A program made the position numbers and the translations under genes. A DNA stretch of 64,000 bases from Bacteroides faecium (GTDB taxonomy: Bacteria > Bacteroidota > Bacteroidia > Bacteroidales > Bacteroidaceae), in the NCBI RefSeq assembly GCF_012113595.1, contig NZ_CP050831.1, positions 1,178,001 to 1,242,000 of the forward strand, given 5' to 3'. Shown here piece after piece: positions 18,897 through 26,208 of the stretch; position 1 is the first letter of the stretch; each line of letters opens with the position of its first letter. The notes beneath the pieces were generated by a model. The model was not told the origin of the DNA and made no database searches. It saw only the letters and a list, made by a program, of their open reading frames with translations.

Positions 18897-19886
18897 TTAT
18901 TTAATATGGTTGGTCAGGAAATCTACCGACTTGAAAAAAATCTCTTCCATCTTGTCCGAAGTCTTCGAACTTACGTTATGGTCATAGAATTCATACTTCA
19001 ACAAGTCGCAGACTCCACCTCTTTTCTTTAAAGCAGACGCGAACATTTCACTCTGTTCACACTCTACCGTAACATCACACGTGCCACATACCAACATGGA
19101 AGCGGGAACGTTCTTCTTCGGAATCAGATTTATGGGAGAGGCTTCACGAAGCACTTTCGGCTCCCTGTCACAGAAGTATGCGATACGCTGGGGGTCTTTT
19201 GTTTTCATAGTGATGGCAGCTTTTTCCAGGTCATAAATACCGGAATAGCCTACGAAAGCCTTTGTACCGGGGACAGTCATCGCAGCTACTGCCGCCAAGT
19301 GCGCACCGGCAGAAGTACCCAGGAAGCCGAAGCGGTCAGGGTTAATGTTCAGTTCTGCGGCATGTTCCTGTACATACTTCACTGCGTCCAGAATATCCTG
19401 AATAGAGACTTTCACCGTTGCATCGGATTGAGGTGCCAATGTATAAGAGACACGTACGCCTGTTATGCCTTTCTGTTTCGCCAAGTATTGGGATAAAGAC
19501 CGGGACGAACCGTTATTACCGCGCGCCCATCCGCCACCGTGAATATAAACAACAAACGGGGCAGGCTTCTCTGTCTCAGCAAAGTCTACCGTGAGTATCA
19601 GTTCGTAATCCTTATGTTTCTTGTAGACGATGTCCTTTGTAGTCACCCCTTTATAATCCTTGCTTTTCAAGCGGTCTGCCTGATAGGTATAGGGAACCAT
19701 CACATCGGGAATGGTATTCACGTCAATAAACTTTGCGTATTTCTTTGCATACAGCAAGGCGTATGAACCGTCGTCGTTCCGCGTCATCTTCATGCCATAG
19801 CGGTTGGAGAACTGCTGTGGTTGCGCTTCTTGTGCAAGGCAGAGAAGCGGCAGTATACCCAAACAAAAAATCAGTTTCAGTTTCAT
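18897..19886 (-). CDS. Alpha/beta-hydrolase, probable acetylesterase (PUL2)
   Basis: The 329-residue protein has a signal peptide (LLCLAQEAQ) and an alpha/beta-hydrolase domain of the HSL/BD-FAE type. The oxyanion-hole motif HGGG is at 116-119, the nucleophile elbow GTSAG at 190-194 (Ser192), an Asp near CGTCDVTVE and a His in YDHNVS near the C-terminus. Such enzymes remove O-acetyl or feruloyl groups. Because it sits inside the alginate operon, removal of O-acetyl groups from bacterial (Pseudomonas/Azotobacter-type) alginate is a plausible job; algal alginate has none. This is inference. It is periplasmic by its signal peptide. Confidence 0.8.
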   Translation of the reverse strand: MKLKLIFCLGILPLLCLAQEAQPQQFSNRYGMKMTRNDDGSYALLYAKKYAKFIDVNTIPDVMVPYTYQADRLKSKDYKGVTTKDIVYKKHKDYELILTVDFAETEKPAPFVVYIHGGGWARGNNGSSRSLSQYLAKQKGITGVRVSYTLAPQSDATVKVSIQDILDAVKYVQEHAAELNINPDRFGFLGTSAGAHLAAVAAMTVPGTKAFVGYSGIYDLEKAAITMKTKDPQRIAYFCDREPKVLREASPINLIPKKNVPASMLVCGTCDVTVECEQSEMFASALKKRGGVCDLLKYEFYDHNVSSKTSDKMEEIFFKSVDFLTNHIK

Positions 19887-19934
19887 GTTATCACTTTATA
19901 TTAGGTGAAGATAATCTTATTTCTTCTTCAAATT

Positions 19935-21137
19935 TTATTTCTTCTTTAAAACCAGATACGGTATTGTTTCCACATCGGACGTACTGTATTTCAAACCGAT
20001 GCGCTTTGCCGTATCGACATACTTCTGATTACCCAATGCCGTTCCCGCTTCATAAAGGAGAATGGCGGCGCGGGACTGGTCGAAAGGTTTAATCTGTTTG
20101 AACTTCCAACTTTCGGGATTCAGATAAAACGGATACAGATAATCTACTGCCTGCGAAGCCACTTTTCCGTTGGAAGCAGGAGTGCTCCATAGGTTGATAC
20201 CTATCTGACTGGTGATTTGGTTGGCTTCCATCAAGGCTTCCAGAGCGAAAGTGGAATAATGCAGGGAGAGAGTTCGTTTCAATTCCTGGGGTAACGAGCC
20301 GTCGTCGGCAATCTGTGCACCCATCTTGGGGAGAATACTTTGTTCCGCCACTTCGCGGATACGGTCGGTACGGTCCAAGTAAGCCAATACCATCAAGTGG
20401 ATGGCTTCGTACCACAAGCCATGATTGTTGGCGGCATGGGATTCTCTTTGTCCTTGCGTGCTGTTCTCCATCCAGTAGCAGAAGGCGGTCGCCCAATCAT
20501 CGAGTTTTTTCTTATCCGAGGGAGTCCAGCTTTTCGAGCCTTCTATCAGTTTGGCGACACCCAATGCACGGCTGAAACGATGCGAGTCAATGAAGCCCGA
20601 ACCTCTCATATTTTTCATGCCCGGCACGGCTTGGGCGTAAGTCATATTCGGGTTCATACCCAGTTTCGGGTCTGTGAACCATGTCCGCAAGTGATTGGCG
20701 CATGCTTTGGCGTAGACTTCTTTTCCTGTGATATAATAGAGTACTCCCAGGCAGTAAGCGGCATCACCGAAACGGTTGGCATTCTCACGTTCGGGGTATT
20801 CGTAGACTTCGGGATTGCGTTCACCGTCTTTACGGATATAAGGAAGTCCGTCGGTCTTGGTAGAATCAGGCCACCAGTAAGGAGATAAAGTCATATAATC
20901 CCTGGGGTCTTTGCTGGGGGGAAGTTTTTTCTTGGCAGTCACCGATAGAGGAGTCATCTTTATATATTTCTCTGCCACCTTTTCCTGAAGTTCAATGTAG
21001 CGGGTAACTTCTTTGTCACCTTTCTGATAGTCGTTTTTTAGCTGTTCAAGCAATGTCGCATTAAACGGGCCTAAGGGAGCGGCATTCAGTATTCCCCAAC
21101 AGAGGCATACAGCCCATATAGTAAAGATTCGTCTCAT
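19935..21137 (-). CDS. PL38-like alginate lyase (alginate_lyase fold) (PUL2)
   Basis: The start is set at 21137 (MRRIFTIWAV), which opens a normal signal peptide; an upstream ATG at 21170 runs into the intergenic repeat. The 400-residue protein has the PF05426-type alpha/alpha toroid. NNHG at 237-240 (His239) and SLHYS near 291-295 (Tyr294) lie 55 residues apart, like His192 and Tyr246 in the PL5 enzyme A1-III. TLSPYWWPD near residue 84 is typical of this group. A B. ovatus isolate growing on alginate is known to use PL6, PL17 and PL38 enzymes together, and the same three types occur here in one operon, which is why I call PL38. It probably acts in the periplasm on polymer or oligomers. Confidence 0.82.
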   Translation of the reverse strand: MRRIFTIWAVCLCWGILNAAPLGPFNATLLEQLKNDYQKGDKEVTRYIELQEKVAEKYIKMTPLSVTAKKKLPPSKDPRDYMTLSPYWWPDSTKTDGLPYIRKDGERNPEVYEYPERENANRFGDAAYCLGVLYYITGKEVYAKACANHLRTWFTDPKLGMNPNMTYAQAVPGMKNMRGSGFIDSHRFSRALGVAKLIEGSKSWTPSDKKKLDDWATAFCYWMENSTQGQRESHAANNHGLWYEAIHLMVLAYLDRTDRIREVAEQSILPKMGAQIADDGSLPQELKRTLSLHYSTFALEALMEANQITSQIGINLWSTPASNGKVASQAVDYLYPFYLNPESWKFKQIKPFDQSRAAILLYEAGTALGNQKYVDTAKRIGLKYSTSDVETIPYLVLKKK

Positions 21138-21165
21138 AACTATTTTCTTTAAAGTAAGTAAGTAT

Positions 21166-21240
21166 GTCATTCGGAGCGAAGCGGAGAATCTGCTCTTTGT
21201 ATCTGCAAAAGGGCAGATTCTTCACTACGTTCGGAATGAC
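21166..21240. repeat. Imperfect inverted repeat in the PL38-SDR gap, REP-like
   Basis: Two 28-base arms, 21166-21193 (begins GTCATTCGGAGCG) and 21213-21240 (ends CGTTCGGAATGAC), match at 23 of 28 positions around a 19-base loop. The arm sequence resembles a short interspersed intergenic repeat that I recall from Bacteroidetes genomes. It sits between two genes of one operon and may act as an mRNA-processing or attenuation hairpin. Confidence 0.7.
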
Positions 21241-21257
21241 GGTATCAGATTTCTTCT

Positions 21258-22010
21258 TTAAGAGAAGAAACAACCACCGTTGATATCAATGTTCGTACCT
21301 GTCAGGTAAGAAGATTCGGAGCAAGCGAGGAAGCAAACCAGGTCGGCAACTTCATCGGCAGTTCCTTCACGGCGCAATGCGTAAGAGCCTTTCATACGTT
21401 CGCGGTTTTCAGGCGTATTGAAACGGTCGTGGAAAGAAGTGGCAATCGTACCCGGGCAGATAGCATTGCAACGGATTCCCTGAGGGCCGAGTTCCTTTGC
21501 CATAGAACGGGTAAATGTCATTACCGCACCTTTCGCGGTTGCATACATGGAAGCTCCGTTGCCACCGCCGTCGCGGGCAGCCAATGAAGAGAAGTTGACG
21601 ATAGAGCCGCCCGCCGGCATCATCGGAACCACTTCACGGGTACAGAGGAATACGGAACGCATATTGACATCCATCAGGAAGTCATACCAGTCTTCGTCCT
21701 GTTCGGTGATTTTCTTACGGCCTACGATGCCGCCCACTACATTCACCAATACATCTACCTTGTCGCCAAATGCCTTGTTGCACTCTGCAAAAAGATTCTT
21801 TACCGCAGCAGCTTTTGTCATATCGCCCTGAACAGCGATTGCTTCGCCACCGACGTTTTTAATCAGTGCCAATGTTTCCTGTGCATCGGCTTCATTGTCG
21901 AAATAGTTCAGGCAAACTTTTGCACCTTCTGCTGCCAATTTCACTGATATTGCGCGGCCAAGGTCGCGTGCGCCACCTGTTACGATAGCTACTTTTCCTT
22001 CTAATTTCAT
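21258..22010 (-). CDS. SDR-family oxidoreductase, probable DEH (4-deoxy-L-erythro-5-hexoseulose uronate) reductase (PUL2)
   Basis: The 250-residue cytoplasmic protein is a classical short-chain dehydrogenase: the nucleotide motif TGGARDLG at 11-18, NVVGG near 90, catalytic Ser142 (or 141), Tyr156 and Lys160 (YATAK), and PGTIAT near 185. In alginate pathways an SDR reduces the open-chain unsaturated uronate DEH to 2-keto-3-deoxygluconate with NAD(P)H. The neighbours (KdgF, transporter, three lyases) make this the best call. One oddity: the TGxxxGxG motif has Asp16 where the middle glycine is usual. It lies 24 bases after the transporter gene. Confidence 0.87.
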   Translation of the reverse strand: MKLEGKVAIVTGGARDLGRAISVKLAAEGAKVCLNYFDNEADAQETLALIKNVGGEAIAVQGDMTKAAAVKNLFAECNKAFGDKVDVLVNVVGGIVGRKKITEQDEDWYDFLMDVNMRSVFLCTREVVPMMPAGGSIVNFSSLAARDGGGNGASMYATAKGAVMTFTRSMAKELGPQGIRCNAICPGTIATSFHDRFNTPENRERMKGSYALRREGTADEVADLVCFLACSESSYLTGTNIDINGGCFFS

Positions 22011-22034
22011 AATTGTCTTGTTTTTAAAATACGT

Positions 22035-23501
22035 TTATTTTTCTATTTGTTTAATCTCTCCTACTGTCAGGAAGATGGAGCACAACGATAGCGGCACCAA
22101 AGCTCCCAACAAGCTGAATAATAATATCCAATTCGTAATATAACTGGCAAAAAGGATTGCCAGGATAGTACCCAATACGGCCGAAGCACCGCCCAGTCCT
22201 GCCAGCGAGCCGACAGACTTGCCACTGTGCAGGTCGCTCGGGATAGTCTGCAAGTTCGTCATGAAGAACTGGAATCCACCCAGTACCAATGCCATGAAGA
22301 CAATAGCAACCGGAGCCGTAGTAGACATGATAGCCGCCAGGATGGACGGGATGATGATAATCCCGCCAATCAGCATTGCCGCCTTGCGGGCATAGTTCAC
22401 CGTATGTCCCCGGTTTATCAGCCAACCGGAATACCAGCCGCCGGCAATGCTTCCCAATGCCGCACCTACATACGGAACCCAAGCGGAGAATGCCACCTCT
22501 TTGATATTCAAGTGGAACACATCTGCCAGATATAACGGCAGGAATGTCACGAACATCCACCAGATAGGGTCGAGGAAGAACCGTCCCAAAATGACAGACC
22601 AGTTCTTTCTTACCCGAAGCAGTTCGCCCCAGCTTTTTCCTTTATCCTCGGTTTTCAGTTCCTGTTCGGGTTGACCGCTCAGGATATAAGTACGTTCTTC
22701 TTCTGTAATCCAAGGATGCTTCTTCGGCCCTTCCTTATTGATAATCAACCAGGGAATCAACCAAATCAGTCCCAATCCGCCGACTACAATAAAAGTCAGT
22801 TTCCAGCCGAAAGCAATGAACAGCATCAGGATGATAATCGGTGCAAGGATTGAACCGATGGATGCTGCCGCCCCGAACAAACCCTGTGCGAAAGCGCGTT
22901 CTTTCTGCGGAAACCATTCGGCGTTACTTTTCGTCGTACCGGGCCACGGACCGGCTTCCCCCAATCCGAGCATCATCCGGAAGAAGGTCAGCGAGAAGAT
23001 TCCCCGTGAAAGGGATGCCAATGCATCCGCTGCCCCCCAGACGAGCACGCTCCAGAAGAAACCTTTCCGGCATCCAATCTTGTCGTACAGTTTCCCGGAG
23101 ACGAGCTGGCTGATACCGTATGCTATCATAAAGAAGATAGTTATCAGACCGAGAATATCTTTCGCTTTCTGCGAAGCATCCGGGTCGTTGCGGTCTATCA
23201 AGCCGAGGTCGATAGCGATACCTTCGCGATTGGTTACGAACGTAACGCCGTTTTTCTCCTTCATCTGTACGTTGGCTACGCTGACAGAATCCCGGTTGCC
23301 GTTGGCGGCTGTCAAGATATACTGCTCTCCTGCCAGGACAGCATGATTACCTTTATCTGCCGACGCATCCGCTTCGGGAACCAGGCGATAGTCGATATTA
23401 GCCACCCACATATAGTTGAGCGTACCTCTATCCAGGTAGTTGATAATGGTTATCAGCATGATTAACCCGATAACCATCCATCGGAGTCCTTTTACCTTCA
23501 T
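22035..23501 (-). CDS. MFS hexuronate transporter, ExuT/ACS-type, with a large periplasmic insert (PUL2)
   Basis: The 488-residue inner-membrane protein belongs to the anion:cation symporter group of the major facilitator superfamily. Signs are NYLDRGTLNYMW in TM1, LGLGEAGPWPG and NAEWFPQKERA after TM4, and about 12 hydrophobic segments. It would carry monomeric unsaturated uronate (DEH) or its ring form from periplasm to cytoplasm. Residues about 38-115, between TM1 and TM2, form a hydrophilic insert (ADKGNHAVLAG ... NDPDASQKAKD) that is not present in the E. coli members I know; it should face the periplasm. It is 4 bases downstream of the KdgF gene, which links product processing and import. 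Confidence 0.88.
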   Translation of the reverse strand: MKVKGLRWMVIGLIMLITIINYLDRGTLNYMWVANIDYRLVPEADASADKGNHAVLAGEQYILTAANGNRDSVSVANVQMKEKNGVTFVTNREGIAIDLGLIDRNDPDASQKAKDILGLITIFFMIAYGISQLVSGKLYDKIGCRKGFFWSVLVWGAADALASLSRGIFSLTFFRMMLGLGEAGPWPGTTKSNAEWFPQKERAFAQGLFGAAASIGSILAPIIILMLFIAFGWKLTFIVVGGLGLIWLIPWLIINKEGPKKHPWITEEERTYILSGQPEQELKTEDKGKSWGELLRVRKNWSVILGRFFLDPIWWMFVTFLPLYLADVFHLNIKEVAFSAWVPYVGAALGSIAGGWYSGWLINRGHTVNYARKAAMLIGGIIIIPSILAAIMSTTAPVAIVFMALVLGGFQFFMTNLQTIPSDLHSGKSVGSLAGLGGASAVLGTILAILFASYITNWILLFSLLGALVPLSLCSIFLTVGEIKQIEK

Positions 23502-23505
23502 ACAT

Positions 23506-23850
23506 TTACAGGTTTAAGAAATCTGCACGCACAGGGCTGAACGTATCAATCAATATACCGGCTTCAAGGCAAACACAACCGTGCAGCTCGTCGGGCGCTA
23601 CATAGTAGCCGTCTCCGGCAGAAAGGATTTCTTTCTTATCGCCGATGGTCAGTTCAAACTTGCCGCTTACTACGTAAGTCGCCTGGCTGTGGTAGTGCTC
23701 ATGCATACTACCTACCGCACCTTTGTCAAATTTTACTTTGACCATCATCAACTGACCGTCATACGCCATAATCTGGCGATTTACACCCGGAGCAGGATTT
23801 TCCCACTTCAAATCTTTCTCAAACTGATAAGTTTCACTACATGTTTTCAT
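23506..23850 (-). CDS. kdgF: KdgF-like cupin, unsaturated uronate linearising enzyme (PUL2)
   Basis: The start is set at 23850 (MKTCSETYQF), 23 bases after the PL17 stop. A longer frame to 23976 would overlap the PL17 gene and adds a non-cupin basic segment, so I reject it. The 114-residue single cupin has the metal site HEHYHSQ ... ELHG with the expected three His and the Gln. KdgF opens the ring of 4,5-unsaturated galacturonate or mannuronate/guluronate monomers to the linear keto form that the reductase uses. No signal peptide is visible, so it should work in the cytoplasm, just before the SDR step. It lies between PL17 and the transporter. Confidence 0.88.
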   Translation of the reverse strand: MKTCSETYQFEKDLKWENPAPGVNRQIMAYDGQLMMVKVKFDKGAVGSMHEHYHSQATYVVSGKFELTIGDKKEILSAGDGYYVAPDELHGCVCLEAGILIDTFSPVRADFLNL

Positions 23851-23873
23851 ACTTTTGTCTATTAATGGTTTGT

Positions 23874-26081
23874 TTATTTCATAAATACTCCGCAACGACC
23901 GTTCCAGGCATACATAGTGCCTTCGACCGTCAGGCGGTGCCCTTTCTCTCTGTCGGTATCGGTGTTGCTTAAGCAAAGCATTACGGAATGCCCGCCTTTA
24001 TAGGTTGCTTTCACCACTGTATAGGAAGCCGTATCCATCACGACTTTCACCTCTTCGCAAGATGAGGTCAGGTTACTGGAAGTTTCCATTACCACATCAT
24101 ATTCTCCATGCGTTTCGATGGAAGTGGCGAATGTATGGTTCTTCCGTGCTTTTTCCCTTATCAGGAAAGCGGTTTCGTTTCTCAAGTTGAAATCAGGGTC
24201 ATTGGCTCCCAGACGAAGCATCTTCATCTCTGTCTGCGGAGTAGTGGCTGTACTGACAGTATAGAAACGGTTCTTATTAACGAAGGTGAAGCTCGATGTA
24301 TTCCGGTTCTTGTTCTGTCCCCAGGCTTCCAGCCAGAGATGCTGATAGCCGTCCTTTGTGCCAAGAGTTTTCAGTTCGTTAGTTGCTTTGGCGTAAGGGA
24401 AGTTCAAGGAAACGAAGTGTCCGTTATACCAGATAGGGTAATCGTATTGGTGCTCTTTGTCCGCATTTGCTTGCAGCACATCCAGGATTAGCGGAAATTG
24501 CAGGAAAGGGGTAGCCACGTAAGCCAGTGTACGTTTCATCTCTATTCCGGGATAGGCATTGGTGTCCTTCGCCACCATTACCTGAAAATGTCCGCCGTTG
24601 AAATCATGGTAGATGATGTCCGAATGATAGTGCGAAGAGATTTTCATGTCTCCGGCAAAGTTGGATGTTTCGTCTACTACCAATGTGTTATGCGCAATTG
24701 TCTGTTTGGCAAACGATTGGTTTTCACGGGTATAATGACCTTTGTACTTGGCTTCGATATTCAGGAAGCGGGAAGCGCCGTAGTCGGGCAGAATCTCGTT
24801 TCCATTGTCGTAATACGCCATTGTCAGTTTATCAAAATGTCCGTGGCTCAAGCCGTGTGAGGTAGCTTTCAGTGTCAATGCGCTATTCAGATTAGAGTCT
24901 GTAGAGCGGATTACGGCTATGCCGCCTTCATCCCCCTTGCGTCCGTCACGGAATACACTACTGCGATAGATAATCGGGGCAGCTTCTCCGCGGGCAATAT
25001 CACGGGCTACTTTAAAACCGCCGATAGTAGGGAGATAAGTATGCTGGTACTTATTTGCAACGGACAGCAGTGATTTGTCCGAAGGATTAACATTATATAA
25101 TATGTCTACCGCATATACCAGTTCCTGTGCGGAAAGCCCTTTCAGCAAGGCATCATTAATATGGAAGAATTCGCCTTCATAAGAAAGTTGTATCAATGTG
25201 GAGAGGGCTTTTGAAAGAATGCTATCCCGGTAGTTGAAGATTTTCAAGTCCGGCAGTTTGTTCTCGATGCACTGGGCGAAGATGACGAAAGGCCAGATGG
25301 CATAACGTTGATAGTAGGCTCCTTCCGTGAAGTAACCGTCGGGAGAGAACAGGTAATCCATCTGGCGGATAAAGCCGCCCCGTTTGCCTGTTCCGTCAGA
25401 ACCGTAAAGTGCCTTCTTTACGTAATCTTCACGATTCATCGCAAAGCCAATCATACCGACGGCGGCCGTAGCCCATGTAGCATGGTTGTGCATTTTATTG
25501 AATGTCTTGTTATTTGCATGGTTGTCTCCCATACCGTCCATGATGAAGTCCGCCATCGGAACGAAGAGATTCTTCTCGATAGTGGCACGCTGTTTGGGTG
25601 AGAGTGTGTTATAGATACAGTCATAAGCAACCGCTGTATGCACCAGCCATACACTTTCATTCAGTGTCTGCCAAAACAGACGTCCCGGAACGGGGGAAAG
25701 TAGCAGGGGGTGGAACCCTAAAGTAGGGTATAGTTTAGCATAGGCTTCCAACATATCGCCCACGTAGGCGGCATATTTCTTATCCCCTGTCAACTGATAG
25801 GCAACTCCACAATGGAACATGGCATAGTAATTGGATTTATGCTGTTCGTGTACCACACCGCCACCGCCATCTACGGGAACCGGAACGGAGACAGGAGAGT
25901 TTACTGCTGCATCGGCTGCGGCCAACACTTCCGAAAGAGATTTGTCGAATGCGGGTACTGTCCCCTTTCCTGCCCTCATCTCGTTCACTTCTTCCTGTGT
26001 GAAAAGAAGGGACGGATGTTGGGCAAATGAAAAGAGGCATCCACCTAAAACCATGAATATGCAAATAATAAGTTTTCTCAT
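23874..26081 (-). CDS. PL17 oligoalginate lyase (PUL2)
   Basis: The 735-residue protein has a signal peptide (LFSFAQ), an N-terminal alginate_lyase-type (alpha/alpha) domain (HPSLLFT near 23) and a C-terminal heparinase II/III beta-sandwich. Length and order match Alg17C of Saccharophagus (736 residues). Asn199-His200 (NHATW) match Asn201/His202 of Alg17C and the tyrosines at 256-257 (YYQRY) match its Tyr258. Tyr434 (LPDYG) is a candidate for the catalytic acid. PL17 enzymes release unsaturated monomer from the end of alginate oligomers and prefer polymannuronate ends. It would feed KdgF and the transporter encoded directly downstream. Confidence 0.92.
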   Translation of the reverse strand: MRKLIICIFMVLGGCLFSFAQHPSLLFTQEEVNEMRAGKGTVPAFDKSLSEVLAAADAAVNSPVSVPVPVDGGGGVVHEQHKSNYYAMFHCGVAYQLTGDKKYAAYVGDMLEAYAKLYPTLGFHPLLLSPVPGRLFWQTLNESVWLVHTAVAYDCIYNTLSPKQRATIEKNLFVPMADFIMDGMGDNHANNKTFNKMHNHATWATAAVGMIGFAMNREDYVKKALYGSDGTGKRGGFIRQMDYLFSPDGYFTEGAYYQRYAIWPFVIFAQCIENKLPDLKIFNYRDSILSKALSTLIQLSYEGEFFHINDALLKGLSAQELVYAVDILYNVNPSDKSLLSVANKYQHTYLPTIGGFKVARDIARGEAAPIIYRSSVFRDGRKGDEGGIAVIRSTDSNLNSALTLKATSHGLSHGHFDKLTMAYYDNGNEILPDYGASRFLNIEAKYKGHYTRENQSFAKQTIAHNTLVVDETSNFAGDMKISSHYHSDIIYHDFNGGHFQVMVAKDTNAYPGIEMKRTLAYVATPFLQFPLILDVLQANADKEHQYDYPIWYNGHFVSLNFPYAKATNELKTLGTKDGYQHLWLEAWGQNKNRNTSSFTFVNKNRFYTVSTATTPQTEMKMLRLGANDPDFNLRNETAFLIREKARKNHTFATSIETHGEYDVVMETSSNLTSSCEEVKVVMDTASYTVVKATYKGGHSVMLCLSNTDTDREKGHRLTVEGTMYAWNGRCGVFMK

Positions 26082-26120
26082 CTTACGTATATGTTCATAA
26101 TTAATTTATGTAATAAATTC

Positions 26121-26203
26121 AGGCACGGATTACGCGGATTACACGGTTTTTAGACTGATGGTTGGCATAAAGCAACCGTGAAATCCGTGTAATCCGTGCC
26201 TGA
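26121..26203. repeat. Long hairpin between PL6 and PL17 genes
   Basis: The 27-base arms 26121-26147 (begins CAGGCACGGATTAC) and 26177-26203 (ends GTAATCCGTGCCTG) match at 25 of 27 positions around a 29-base loop. Each arm also holds two near-identical direct copies of CGGATTAC. It fills most of the 127-base gap in an otherwise tight operon, so it may tune the amount of downstream mRNA. The same type of repeat may occur elsewhere in the genome. Confidence 0.72.
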
Positions 26204-26208
26204 TAATA

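Noticed and set aside
23851..23976. N-terminal extension of the KdgF gene to 23976
   Set aside because: It overlaps the 3' end of the PL17 gene, has no cupin features, and a good ATG at 23850 gives the usual KdgF length.
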